Origin: Haematobia irritans
Lineage: Eukaryota; Arthropoda; Insecta; Diptera; Muscidae
Reading direction: 5' to 3'
Assembly: GCF_050003625.1 (NCBI RefSeq)
Contig: NC_134398.1
Coordinates: forward strand, 17,806,997-17,870,996
Length of the DNA: 64,000 nucleotides
The position numbers and the translations under genes were made by a program. Below, in pieces: positions 35,146 to 45,957 of the stretch (position 1 is the stretch's first letter; every line of letters begins with the position of its first letter). The notes beneath the pieces are model-generated. The model ran no database searches, was not told the DNA's origin, and saw nothing but the letters and a program-made list of their open reading frames with translations.

Positions 35146-35420
35146 AGAGTTGTGATTACGGATACTTTAAAAGTCACATCTGATGGTCGGTATATATGAA
35201 AGTTATGGAACAATATTGACAATTTTTTAAATGGGTTTTAAAGGACGTATAATAACATTCCATACCAAATTATAGTCGCCTCGAATGAACTTTTCTAAAT
35301 CTGGGGGTTGGTTTATATTGAGGCTAACTGTAAGTATGGAACAATTTTTGGACGGTTATTAGAGAACATATTCTCTCATCACTTACCAAATTTTAACCGG
35401 ATCGAATGCATTGCGCTATT
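35146..35420 (+). mobile_element. Family A remnant, about two decayed units
   Basis: GGTCGGTATATATGAAAGTTA, ACATTCCATACCAAATTATAG, TCTGGGGGTTGGTTTATATT and TTACCAAATTTTAACCGGATC follow family A unit order. Divergence is high and both ends are lost. Confidence 0.65.
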
Positions 35421-35524
35421 TCAAAAAAAAAAAATTTTCTTTTCTAAAGAACGAAATTTGAGACAAACAAAGTATTTCTTGGCTATAAAAAAATTACTTT
35501 AAAAGCAAATAACAACAACCCATT

Positions 35525-35780
35525 AAAAAATTTTGGAAGTTCTTCTAAAGGCACAACTTTAAAAGAACTTCCAAAAATATCTTCCCAAAGAGGGTCTTTA
35601 TTTTAACTACACATCTTATATATACACATCTTATATCTTCCCAAAGAGGGTCTTTATTTTAACTACACAGGAAGTTATTTTAATTCAATTTTTTATAGCT
35701 CGCTTTCTATATTTTTAATGGGTAACTTTAACCATTTTTTATTTCAAATAGGCTAAAAACAGAGTAAGAATTAATTAAAT
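35525..35780 (-). repeat. Repeat H, copy 2, with an internal duplication
   Basis: It matches 28165-28348 inverted. CTTCCCAAAGAGGGTCTTTA and the following TTTTAACTACACA occur twice (about 35581 and 35637), a direct duplication with 57-bp spacing. GGAAGTTCTT and AAGAACTTCC (35538-35576) form a hairpin. Confidence 0.55.
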
Positions 35781-35825
35781 GGTACAAAAAATTTACTTGC
35801 TTACGTTACTTTTTTGACGACGCCT

Positions 35826-38030
35826 TTTTGCAAAATTTTATTTTTCTACAAAATTTTGTCAACATTTTATTTTTCAAGAATATTTTGTCAAAATTTTATT
35901 TCCTAGAAAATGTTGTCAAAATTATATTTCTGTCGAAAATTTGGTCAAAATTTTATTTCTATAGAAAATTTGGTCAAAATTTTATTTCTATAGAAAATTT
36001 TGTCAACATTTTTTTTCTATAAAAAATTTTGTTAAAATTTTATTTCTATGGAAAATTTTGTCAAAATTTTATTTCTATAGAAAATTTTGTCAACATTTTA
36101 TTTCTAAAGAAGATTTTGTCAAAATTTTATTTCTAGTGAAAATTTAGACAAACTTTTATTTCTAAAGAAAATTTTGTCAAAATTTTATTTCTATAGAAAA
36201 TGTTGTCAAAATTTTATTTCTGTCGAAAATTTTATTTCTTTAGAAAATTTCGTCAAAATTTTATTTCTATAGAAAATTTTGTCAAAATTTTATTTCTGTC
36301 GAAAATTTTATTTCTTTAGAAAATTTCGTCAAAATTTTATTTCTATAGAAATTTTTTTTCAAAATTTTGTTTTTATAGAAAATTTTGTCAAAATTTTATT
36401 TTTATACAAAATTTTGCCAAATTTTATTTTTCTAGAAAATTTTGTCAAAATTTTATTTCTATAGAAAATTTTTTTAAAATTTTATTTCTATAGAAAATTT
36501 TGTCAAAATTTTACATCTATAGAAATTTTGTCAAAATTTTATTTCTCTTGAATTTTTTTCTCTGGAAAAATTTTTCAAAATTGTATTTCTCTAAAAATTT
36601 TGTCAAAAATTTATTTCTCTAAAAATTTTGTCAAAATTTTATTTCTCTAAATATTTTGTCAAAATTTTATTTCTCTAAAAATTTTGTCAAAATTGTATTT
36701 CTCTAAAAATTTTGTCAAAATTGTATTTCTATAGAAAATTTTGTCAAAATTTTATTTCCATTGAAAATTTAGACAAATATTTATTTCTAAAATTTTGTTA
36801 AAAAATTATTTCTATAGAAAATTTTGTAAAAATTTCATTTCTATACAAAATGTTGTCAAAATTTTATTTCTATAGAAAATTGTGTCAAAATTTTATTTCT
36901 AAAGAAAATTTAGTCAAAATTTTATTTCTATAGAAAATTTTGTCAAAATTTTATTTCTGTAGAAAATTTTGTCAAAATTTTATTTCTATAGATTTTTTTT
37001 TCAAAATTTTATTTCTATAGAAAATTTTGTCAAAATTTTATTTCTATAGAAAATTTTGACAAAATTTTATTTCTATAGAAAATTTTGTCAAAATTTTATT
37101 TCTATAGAAAATGTTGTCAAAAATTTATTTCTTAGAAAATGATGTCAAAAATTTATTTCTTAGAAAATGTTGTCAAAATTTTATTCTATAGAAAATTTTG
37201 TCAAAATTTAAATTCTATAGAAAATGTTGTCAAAATTGTATTTCTATAGAAAATGTTGTCAAAATTTTATTTCTATAGAAAATTTTGTCAAAATTTTATT
37301 TCTATAGAACATTTTTCAAAATTTTATATCTTTAAAAAATTTTGTCTAAATTATTATTTCTATAGAAAAATATTTATTTCTATAGAAAATTTTGTCAAAA
37401 TTTTATTTCTGTAGAAAATTTTGTCAAAATTTTATTTCTATAGACAGTTTATCAAAATTTTATTTCTATTGAAAATGTTGTCAAAATTTTATTTTTATAG
37501 AAAATTTTATCAAAATTTTATTTCTATAGAAAATTTTGTCAAAATTTTATTTCTATAGAAAATTTTGTCAAAATTTTATTTCTATACAATTTTTTTTAAA
37601 AATTTTATTTCTTTAGAAAATTTTGTCAAAATTTTATTTCTATAGAAAATTTTGTCAAAATTTTATTTCCTTAAAAAATTTTGTCAAAATTTTATTTCCT
37701 TAAAAAATTTTGTCAAAATTTTATTTCTATAGAAAATTTTGTCAACATTTTATTTCAATAGAAAATTTTGTCAAAATTTTATTTCTATAGGAAATTTTTT
37801 CAAAATTTTATTTCTATAGAAAATTTTGTCAAAATTTTATTTCTATAGAAAATTTTTTCAGATTTTTTTTCTATAGAAAATTTTGTCAAAGTTTTATTTC
37901 TATAGAAAATTTTGTCTAAATTTTATTTCTATAGAAAATGTTGTCAAAATTGTATTCCTGTAGAAAACGTTGCCAAAATTTTATTTCTATAGAAAATTTT
38001 GTCACAATGCTATTTCTATAGAAATAACTT
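35826..38030 (-). repeat. 29-bp minisatellite array, 2.2 kb, minus orientation
   Basis: About 75 T units are among the best conserved in the window, with long runs matching consensus between 36900 and 37900. A sub-block at 36580-36720 uses TTTCTCTAAAAATTTTGTC, a locally amplified variant. No T terminus was found at either edge. Confidence 0.92.
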
Positions 38031-38555
38031 TTGTCAAGATTCAGGTCGATAGTTTGTTTCGTTCGAAAGTTGGCGTAATTTAAACGTACTGACGGAAGGA
38101 AGAACATAGTGAGATTAACTCAGAATTTCAACTCGACGTCTGGGACGAATATTTCAATGGCTTACAAACGGAATGACAATATGAAGGGTATAAAAATTAG
38201 AGGTAATCACTGCAACGCTTGTCATAAATTCGGATTTATTTACTCCTAATGAAAATACTTAGTAGCAAATGACAATTTCGTTAATTATTTTTTCTATGGA
38301 GGCACCAGACAGCAAATCTGAATCTAAACCTAATAGCGGTTCGATATGACCAATTTAAATTTTAGCTGGCCTAGATCACTATCAACAACTTTTGCATAGA
38401 TTCAAGCCGAAACTTTTTAACGTTCGGTAGTTAGCGTGTTTCGAACAGACGGACGGACAGACATCGCATTCTGGGGTCTGAGACCACTATTTCGATGTAT
38501 TACAAATTACAAAGATGTGGATAAACCCCATCCTATAGTGCAGAGTATAATATAT
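38030..38555 (+). mobile_element. Two decayed 3' parts of family A-like elements
   Basis: At 38030-38200: CAGGTCGATAGTTTGTTTCG, AGTTGGCGTAATTT, ACTGACGGAAGG, ACAAACGGAATGACA and AGGGTATAAAAATT. At 38320-38555 the same order recurs: TTCGGTAGTTAGCGTG, GACGGACGGACAGACA, TTTCGATGTATTAC and CCATCCTATAGTGCAGAG. They look like two successive old insertions. Confidence 0.65.
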
Positions 38556-39754
38556 AGACAGTGGAATAAAAAAATGTTTTTGAAGTATACTTTTAGGGGG
38601 AAATTTATAATTAAACATCATGTTAAATTCCTAAGAACTTTGGCTATGTCTAATCAAAAATCGTTGTCAAGCTATTTTTCATAGAAACTAAATATTGGAA
38701 TTGATTCTATAAAGTACTATTTTAAATGATTTTCATGTGCGTGATTTCCCACCAAACCATTCCTTATATCGGAAAATTTAAATGTTTGATTGTTACAAAA
38801 TAGGCAAGTGGGTGTTTGCACTCGGATGACAATAAAAACGCTATGCGAATGAGGCAACGATTTTTTCTTCATATATTTACTGGGAAATGGTAAAAAAAAA
38901 TGGTATCAAATTTCTTTGTTAATTATCGTTATATTTTTTCACTTCTTAAACTTACTTGATATTCCCAAATTTTAACACTGACTGGGATAGCCAAAAATTC
39001 TTTGGAAATCAAATAACTTTTTCAGTATGATAATAAATATCGATAAACGAAATTTAGTTTTGATTATAATTTTTTTTGTAACATAAACCTTACAATATCC
39101 TTAAGGGCATGTCTGTGATACACTTGTTTGTTGGTTATCCTTTATAAGATTACATGGTTAGGAAAATTAGCAATTTTTCCTCTTTGAAAGGGGAATAAAA
39201 CACAAGAAAAATTGGGAAAGTATTTGCAATATGACTTTCAAGTTTCAACGGAAAAGATTAAATTGAAAATGTGGAAAATCAAAATGAAAACTACAAGCAC
39301 TCATATACACAAACATTCAGGATACATTTATTACTTAATTGTAAAGAATGCTAAAGCAAAAAATAGAGATTGTTTAAAAGAAAAAATCCTATATCTACAA
39401 AAAATTTAGATACAGGAAATGGAATATTCTGACCAAATATCTGTTGTTGACTTAGTTTCTTATATGATCACGGTAAAGAAATGTTATTGATGCGGGCATT
39501 ATTATGGTAAATATAGCTAAGGGTTATTTTTTGCAAGTTTGTCTTGTTATCATGCCGCATGTATGATGTCAAAGTAAGTAAGTCAAAGTAGCCTCACAAG
39601 AGATTTTTTTTTTGGGAGAAAAAAAAAGATTATGTTCAGCAAGTGAATTAATTCGATATATTATGAAAAAAATTTTAATATCTATCAATAGGGATGTTTA
39701 TTATTAAACTTATCTGAAGAGCAAAGTTAATAATATATGGCCTATACTTTATTT
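38556..39754. other. Unique 1.2-kb spacer, no gene seen
   Basis: AT-rich with no domain-bearing frame. The short frames at 38436-38684 and 39212-39409 are not convincing. Confidence 0.5.
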
Positions 39755-40640
39755 CTTTAAATTTTTTTTGTCAACATTTTACTTCTTTAGAAAAATTTTA
39801 TCAAAATTGTATTTCTTTAGAAAATTTAGTCAAAATTTTATTTCTTTAGAAAATTTAGTCAAAATTTTATTTCTTTACAAAATTTAGTCAAAATTTTATT
39901 TCTTTAGAAAATTTGTCGATTTTTTTCTTTAGCAAATATTATTTCAAAATTTTTATTTCAAATTCAAATTTTTATATCAAAATTTTTTAAAGAAAGAAAA
40001 TTTTGACAAACTTTTCTAAAGAAATAAAATTTTGTCAAAACTTTTTTCTTTAGAAAATGTTGTCCAGATTTTACTTCTTTAGAAAATGTTGTCAAAATTT
40101 TATTTCTTTACAAAATTTAGTCAAAATTTTTTTTCTTTAGAAAATTTGTCAATTTTTTTTCTTTAGGAAATATTGTCAAAATTTTATTTCATAATTTTCT
40201 AAAGAAAGAAAATTTGGACAAACTTTTCTAAAGAAATAGAATTTTGTCAAAACGTTTTTATTTTAATTTCGTAAAAATTTTACTTCTTTAGAAAAATTTT
40301 GCCAAAATTTTATTTCTTTAGAAAATGTAGTCAAAATTTTATTTCTTTAGAAAATTTTGTCACTTTTTTTTTAGAAAATGTAGTCAATATTTTATTTCTG
40401 CAGAAAATTTGTAAATTTTTTTCTTTAGGAAATATTGTAAAAATTTTATTTCACAATTTTCTAAAGAAAGAAAATTTTGACAAACTTTTCTAAAGAAATA
40501 CAATTTTGACAAAATTTTTTAAAGAAATAAAATTTTGATAAATTTATTCTAAAGAATTATCATTTTGACTATATTGTCTAAAGAAATAAAATTTTCACAA
40601 AATTATCTAAAGAATTTTTTTTTTTATAAAATATTTCTAT
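39755..40640. repeat. 29-bp array of the CTTTAG/CTAAAG variant with a polarity switch
   Basis: Units run in minus orientation (TTTCTTTAGAAAATTTAGTC) to about 40440. From about 40455 they are in plus orientation (TTTCTAAAGAAATAAAATTT). Short reversals also occur near 39985-40040 and 40195-40250. The usual CTATAG centre is replaced by CTTTAG or CTAAAG in nearly all units. The same variant fills 45840-48560 beyond the retrotransposon. Confidence 0.85.
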
Positions 40641-40966
40641 ATTTCAATTTCATTTTTTAAAATACGTTATAAATGTGTACTTAAATACTCTTCTCATTTT
40701 GAATGTTTACATTCATTCTCTAACAATTTAAAATTTTATCTAGAGATATATGGTATGTTGAATACTAATTAATATATGCTTGTTATGGTAAGGCCAGCCC
40801 ATTGCCTTTTTCTAGTATACATATCGGCCATTTCATGCCGTTTCTTCTGTCATTTAAAATGCCTCGCAAAATTAAAGTAAAAATAGAGATTTCAAGAATC
40901 ACTTAAACCTAGGTCGTCCATAAAGGAACGATAAAACTAAAACTAAAGCTAAAAACAAAATAAATG
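40641..40966. other. Short spacer before the retrotransposon
   Basis: AT-rich with a purine-rich AACTAAAACTAAAGC stretch at 40934-40952. No gene seen. Confidence 0.5.
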
Positions 40967-40971
40967 CCCTG

Positions 40972-41134
40972 TGTCATGTATGTAAACATAATTAGTTATA
41001 AGTATGTATGTATATAAGTTCCGCTATTTCTCTCTCAATATCTAAATTTAAATATGTATGATAATGGATTAATAAATCAGTTAGAAACAGACAGCAGACG
41101 CGTGCGTTTCAATTATTGTGTATTATATGTAACA
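40972..41134 (+). promoter_or_regulatory. 5' LTR of the gypsy element (promoter and polyadenylation signals)
   Basis: The LTR starts TGTCATGTATGTAAAC and ends TTATATGTAACA. A TATA-like TATATAAG lies near 41010 and AATAAA at 41071-41076. It would drive the genomic RNA. 163 bp is short for an LTR. Confidence 0.95.
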
Positions 41135-41137
41135 AAT

Positions 41138-41155
41138 TGGCGACGAGTTAAAAAT
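41138..41155 (+). promoter_or_regulatory. Candidate tRNA primer-binding site
   Basis: TGGCGACGAGTTAAAA starts 3 nt after the 5' LTR with the TGG expected to pair with a tRNA CCA end. I cannot assign the tRNA. Confidence 0.6.
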
Positions 41156-41242
41156 TAAAAAAAAAAAAAATAATAATAATAAAAGACAATTTATTTTATT
41201 GTTTCTAACTATTCGATTGTAAACTTTTTCGTGGTGAATAAA

Positions 41243-44200
41243 ATGGAATATAAAAATATCATTGGAGCTCTCGAGTGCTATACAGTGGGCGATGATTTTT
41301 CCCTATACGTAAATCGTTTGGAACACGTGTTCTTATTAAATAATATCACAGAATGTAAAGCGAAAATATCATTTTTAATAAGTCTCGGTGGTGCAGAATT
41401 GTACAAGATATTACATTCAATAATTGCACCACGAACGGAGAATGACTTTACATATTTACAAATAATACATTTATTAAAAGAACATTTCACACCAAAACGT
41501 AATATAATTGCTGAGTGCTTCAAATTTAATAAAAGAGATCAGAAACAAAACGAACCAATAGCTGAATACATAATTGAATTAAAAACTCTAGCTCAAACGT
41601 GTGATTTTAGAGAGTTTTTAGACAGAGCTCTATTAATTCGTTTCGTTTGTGGATTACATTCGGAAACCATTCAAAACCGTCTACTTAGTGAGAGTAATTT
41701 GGATTCGTTTAGAAAGGCAACCGATATTGCATTGGCAATGGAAATGACAAGCGAAAATGTGAAGTCAATGCGCGGAGCAGAGTGTTTTGCTGTTTCGTCT
41801 TACAATGATGAACACAGAGGGAGGCGAAGAACAATGATGCAAGGAAGAGGCGCAAGCAAGAAGAAAGAAATAGCGCTTGGAGAGTCCCAAAATAGTAATC
41901 GTAAATGTGTTATTTGTTTTCATTGTAAAAAGAGAGGTCATTATATGAGAGAATGTTGGCATTTAAATAACAATATTGCAGAGAGTAGTTCTAAGAGAAA
42001 TAAAAACAATTATGTAAAAACAATTGATAAAGCCGAAAGTGGAGAGAGTGACGAAGATGAGAGCTACTATATAAACAATATTGGTTCGTATAAGAGTTTA
42101 GTTATTAAGCTGTATGTAGAAAATAAAGAAATAGAGTTTGAGTGTGATACAGGGGCTTGTGAAACGATATGTCATAAAGAGTTATTTAATAAATATTTTC
42201 CCAACAAAAAGTTATTATTAAGTGAAAAGATTTTTAAAACTGTGAATGGAAATAAAATAGAGGTGATAGGAAAAACAAAAGTCAGGGTACACACGAACAA
42301 GAAAAATATTGATTTGGAATTATATGTGATTGATTCCCCAAAGGTGTTTAGGCCGTTATTGGGCCGTACATGGCTGGATGTTCTGTACATAAATTGGAGA
42401 TCATATTTTCAAAGTAAACAATTTGGTCACGTAAACCTTATTTCAAAAAGTAAGAATTTAGAATGTCTGGAGAAGTATGCTACGGTTTTTACAAAAGACA
42501 ACAAATCTACAGTTAAACACTTTGTAGCCGAAATTGAATTGATTGAAGAGGCATATCCAATATTTACAAAGAGTTATACGGTTCCATATGGGTTGAGGAG
42601 TAAGGTGGAAGATGAACTGGATCGATTATGTGCCGATGGAGTTTTAGTTCCTGTGAAAACCAGTCGTTGGGCAAGTCCAATGGTCATAGTTACAAAGGCT
42701 AATGGGGAACTACGTCTGTGCATGAATGCCAAACGTACTGTAAATAGGTTTGTTAAAATGGACCATACGGTCATACCTAGAATTGATGATATTTTAGCTG
42801 GAATATCTGGATGGAATATTTTCTGTAAATTAGATTTGACGGGTGCATATTTACAAATTCCTGTTTCACAGAGATCACAGGAAATTCTTACTATAAATAC
42901 GCATCGTGGTCTTTTCCAATTTACACGATTAGTTTATGGGCTGAAAACAGCCCCTCAGATATTTACGGCAGTCATAGGCGAGATCTTAAAAGATGTTAGA
43001 AATAAACATATATATTACGATGACATTCTTATTGGTGGTGCAAATAGAGTAGAGTGTGAAAAGACACTTACAGAAGTGCTAGATAAATTGTTGGATTTTA
43101 ACGTCAAAGTAAATTTGGAAAAGTGTACATTTTTTGAGGATAATATAGAATATTTGGGGTATCGAATTGATAGTGGGGGTATAAAACCAAGCGCAACAAA
43201 ACTTAGGGCTGTGGAGAGCTGTCCCAAGCCACAGGATATAGGACAATTAAAGTCCTTTTTGGGAATGGTTAATTATTATAATAATTGTATACCACAACTA
43301 TCGTCGGAATTGAAGTATTTATATGATTTGACGAAACGAAATACGGAGTTTAGATGGGGGCAGAGGCAGGATGCAGCGTTTGAAAGAGCAAAAGAGCTGG
43401 TGTTGAATATTGAGGTACTTACGCCATACAATCCCGAGTTGGCCATTGTAATATCCGCAGATGCTAGCCCGTATGGTGTAGGTGGTGTGATGTCACATCT
43501 CGTAAATGGGAAGGAGCGACCTGTAATGTTTGCGTCGTCAACGTTAAGTGCGGCAGAGCAAAATTATTCACAATTGCATCGTGAGGCATTGGCAATTGTT
43601 TTTGCTGTACAACGTTTCCATAAGTATGTATATGGCCATAAATTTACGATAGTTAGTGATCATCAGCCATTAAGGGAGATTTTTAGTCCAAGAAAGGATA
43701 TCTCCATTGTAGCCGCCAATAGGTTACAGAGATGGGCGATTATTCTTTCTATGTATGACTATGAAATCGTCTATAGAAAGGGAAAGGATATGGTGCATGT
43801 AGATGCTCTTTCAAGGCTGCCATTACCTGAGCCCACCGGTATTGAAGAATGTGTTATTAATTTTTGTATAGATGATAACGAAACCCCTGTTGATATAGAT
43901 AAAGTTCGTGCAGCTACGAACGTGGACAGAATTCTTCGCAGCGTCAGAGTGTATACTTTGGAAGGATGGCCAAATGGGGATATAGCGGGGAAGGTAAGGG
44001 AATATTTCCTCAAAAGAAACTCTATTGCGACCGAAGATGGATGTTTGTTTTATGGCAGTAGAATTATTATTCCATTGAACCTTCGTAAAAATTTATTAGG
44101 GGAATTACATGGCTCATCGCATATCGGCATAGTTAGAATGAAGGCCAGAGCTCGATCTCTATTGTGGTGGCCGAATATTGATAGAGATATTACGAATTAT

Positions 44201-45247
44201 GTGGAGGGATGCGGATGCTGTCAGAGAGTACAGAACAGGGACCGAGCCGAATTGTATGCATGGCCAGAGGCGACCTTTCCAATGGAGCGTATTCACATGG
44301 ATTATTGCCAATTTCAAGATAAAGATATTTTAGTAATTTTTGACAGCTATACGAAATGGATGGAAGCAATTCCTGTTAAGTCAAAAACAGCCAAGATGGT
44401 GTGTGAGATCTTACGTAAATTTTTCGCTGTTTTTGGCTTGCCAACAGAAATTGTTTCCGATAACGGTCCGCCTTTTGGATCATACGAATTTCAGGAATTT
44501 TGCCGGAAAAATCTAATTAAATGCACAAAGACACCACCTTATCATCCTCAGTCCAATGGAAGCGCAGAGCGGGCTGTCCAGACATTAAAGACAGCCTTGA
44601 AGAAAATGGTATTAGACCCAAGAATGAGAGAAAAATCATTTAATTTTGTACTGGATAATTTTCTTTTTGGGTACAGAACAGCACCTTGTATGAGTATTGG
44701 GAAGTCACCATCACAATTAATGTTTAGTTACAAACCAAAATCTTTAATTGATAATGTAAGGCATAACTCTAAACATAATTTGCATGAGTCGAGAAATGTA
44801 AAGAAAGTGGAAACAAATATAAAAACTATGAAGGAAAAAAGTTCAAGGGAGAAAATACCTAGAGACAGAAAAGTATTTAAAATAGGTGAAACAGTTTTAT
44901 ACAGGAACGTATTTGATAATTATTGTAAATGGATTACGTGCATAATTGTACAGATATTAAGTGGTATTAGGTATATAGTAAATATAAATGGAAGGAATAG
45001 ACATGTGCATGTTGATCAATTAAAAAAATGTAAATCACAACAACATCATCAAATTCAATACAGCCCATTTAGATATTATAGAGTAAAGAAGGGCACGGCA
45101 AAGAGAATAAGGTCAGATAGTGAGTATGAAGACGACAAGGATGCAAAAAGAAATAAAATAGAGAAAGAGCAGCAAACTAGACAGATGGTGACACGGAGTC
45201 AAAAGAGAAACTTAGAAGCTCAGAACGTAAAAATGGATATTGACTAA
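41243..45247 (+). CDS. Gag-Pol polyprotein of a Ty3/gypsy retrotransposon
   Basis: A single 1334-residue frame is read from the first ATG at 41243. The frame is open from upstream, but GTG at 41231 is not a likely start in a fly. In order: capsid-like Gag region (1-185); CCHC zinc knuckle C-X2-C-X4-H-X4-C (225-238) that binds RNA; aspartic protease with DTGA at 302-305; reverse transcriptase (about 445-640) with LDLTGAY aspartate at 531 and YYDD at 591-594; RNase H (about 735-860) with D740, E781, D806 and D854; integrase with H956, H960, C990, C993 zinc motif and a D1020-X52-D1073-X35-E1109 triad; GPY/F-type module at about 1211-1260. The tail is basic and acidic. Gag and Pol share one frame, so no frameshift signal is needed. 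YYDD differs slightly from the commoner YLDD/YIDD. All catalytic residues are present. Confidence 0.97.
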   Translation: MEYKNIIGALECYTVGDDFSLYVNRLEHVFLLNNITECKAKISFLISLGGAELYKILHSIIAPRTENDFTYLQIIHLLKEHFTPKRNIIAECFKFNKRDQKQNEPIAEYIIELKTLAQTCDFREFLDRALLIRFVCGLHSETIQNRLLSESNLDSFRKATDIALAMEMTSENVKSMRGAECFAVSSYNDEHRGRRRTMMQGRGASKKKEIALGESQNSNRKCVICFHCKKRGHYMRECWHLNNNIAESSSKRNKNNYVKTIDKAESGESDEDESYYINNIGSYKSLVIKLYVENKEIEFECDTGACETICHKELFNKYFPNKKLLLSEKIFKTVNGNKIEVIGKTKVRVHTNKKNIDLELYVIDSPKVFRPLLGRTWLDVLYINWRSYFQSKQFGHVNLISKSKNLECLEKYATVFTKDNKSTVKHFVAEIELIEEAYPIFTKSYTVPYGLRSKVEDELDRLCADGVLVPVKTSRWASPMVIVTKANGELRLCMNAKRTVNRFVKMDHTVIPRIDDILAGISGWNIFCKLDLTGAYLQIPVSQRSQEILTINTHRGLFQFTRLVYGLKTAPQIFTAVIGEILKDVRNKHIYYDDILIGGANRVECEKTLTEVLDKLLDFNVKVNLEKCTFFEDNIEYLGYRIDSGGIKPSATKLRAVESCPKPQDIGQLKSFLGMVNYYNNCIPQLSSELKYLYDLTKRNTEFRWGQRQDAAFERAKELVLNIEVLTPYNPELAIVISADASPYGVGGVMSHLVNGKERPVMFASSTLSAAEQNYSQLHREALAIVFAVQRFHKYVYGHKFTIVSDHQPLREIFSPRKDISIVAANRLQRWAIILSMYDYEIVYRKGKDMVHVDALSRLPLPEPTGIEECVINFCIDDNETPVDIDKVRAATNVDRILRSVRVYTLEGWPNGDIAGKVREYFLKRNSIATEDGCLFYGSRIIIPLNLRKNLLGELHGSSHIGIVRMKARARSLLWWPNIDRDITNYVEGCGCCQRVQNRDRAELYAWPEATFPMERIHMDYCQFQDKDILVIFDSYTKWMEAIPVKSKTAKMVCEILRKFFAVFGLPTEIVSDNGPPFGSYEFQEFCRKNLIKCTKTPPYHPQSNGSAERAVQTLKTALKKMVLDPRMREKSFNFVLDNFLFGYRTAPCMSIGKSPSQLMFSYKPKSLIDNVRHNSKHNLHESRNVKKVETNIKTMKEKSSREKIPRDRKVFKIGETVLYRNVFDNYCKWITCIIVQILSGIRYIVNINGRNRHVHVDQLKKCKSQQHHQIQYSPFRYYRVKKGTAKRIRSDSEYEDDKDAKRNKIEKEQQTRQMVTRSQKRNLEAQNVKMDID

Positions 45248-45320
45248 AATATGTTTAAGGTATAGGAAAATAGAGTTAAAAAAAAAAACTAAAAGAATAT
45301 ACGTATGTTAGTTTTTATGT

Positions 45321-45334
45321 AAAGAAGGGAGGAG
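45321..45334 (+). promoter_or_regulatory. Polypurine tract
   Basis: AAAGAAGGGAGGAG lies immediately before the 3' LTR, the expected primer for plus-strand DNA synthesis. Confidence 0.9.
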
Positions 45335-45497
45335 TGTCATGTATGTAAACATAATTAGTTATAAGTATGTATGTATATAAGTTCCGCTATTTCTCTCTCA
45401 ATATCTAAATTTAAATATGTATGATAATGGATTAATAAATCAGTTAGAAACAGACAGCAGACGCGTGCGTTTCAATTATTGTGTATTATATGTAACA
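45335..45497 (+). repeat. 3' LTR of the gypsy element
   Basis: By eye it is base-for-base identical to 40972-41134. It is followed by CCCTG. The open frame at 45417-45737 crosses the LTR and the MITE and is not a gene. Confidence 0.97.
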
Positions 45498-45829
45498 CCC
45501 TGTTCCTGTATATCGAACGAAACCCCATTCGAAAGAAAGGCAGTCACTCGAATTCGAATGAATTTGGGTTTTTATATTTTTGAAAGTTCGTTTCGGTTGT
45601 ATGAGAAAACATTGAATATCAAAATTGAGTATTTTCAAATTTTTGGCCTGAGAATTCATTCAAATATTACCAATGTTTTTACTTTTTTCTTGACACTTAT
45701 TGTATATGTTCGTTTATTGCTCGACAACAAAATATGAAGTGACTTGCCTTTCGAAATAGAAGAGCAAAAATCAATTTTCTTTCGTTTGGAATACGAAAGT
45801 AAGCTTTCGTTCGATATACAGGAACAGGC
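45498..45829 (+). mobile_element. MITE with CCCTGTTCCTGTA ends, copy 1
   Basis: The left end CCCTGTTCCTGTATATCGAA and right end TTCGATATACAGGAACAGG are inverted repeats of about 24 bp. The interior (CAGTCACTCGAATTCGAAT, TGACACTTATTGTATATGTT, ACAAAATATGAAGTGACTTG) aligns in opposite orientation with 51111-51431. No coding capacity. The gypsy element inserted at its first five bases. The superfamily is not certain. Confidence 0.85.
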
Positions 45830-45839
45830 TAAAAGTTAT

Positions 45840-45957
45840 GACAAATTATTCTAAAGAAATAAAGTTTTGGCAAAATTTTCTAAAGACATAAGATTTTGAA
45901 AAAACTTTCTATAGAAATAAAATTTTGACAAAATTTTCTAAAGAAATAAAATTTTTC
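45840..45957 (+). repeat. 29-bp array, CTAAAG variant
   Basis: About four plus-oriented units between the MITE and the R element at 45958. Confidence 0.85.

Larger units (their letters stand above)
40972..45497 (+). mobile_element. Ty3/gypsy LTR retrotransposon, full length, apparently intact
   Basis: Identical 163-bp direct LTRs (40972-41134 and 45335-45497) begin TGT and end ACA. They are flanked by the 5-bp target duplication CCCTG (40967-40971 and 45498-45502). A primer-site candidate follows the 5' LTR and a polypurine tract precedes the 3' LTR. One uninterrupted gag-pol frame lies between, in the order protease, RT, RNase H, integrase that defines Ty3/gypsy. There is no envelope frame. 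Identical LTRs imply a recent insertion. The target was the outermost bases of a CCCTG-ended MITE (45498-45829). Confidence 0.97.

Noticed and set aside
41231..41242. GTG at 41231 as start of gag-pol
   Set aside because: Non-ATG initiation is unlikely in a fly; the first in-frame ATG at 41243 follows four codons later.
45417..45737. 106-codon plus-strand frame after the gypsy gag-pol as an envelope gene
   Set aside because: It starts in the 3' LTR and runs through the neighbouring MITE, outside the element.
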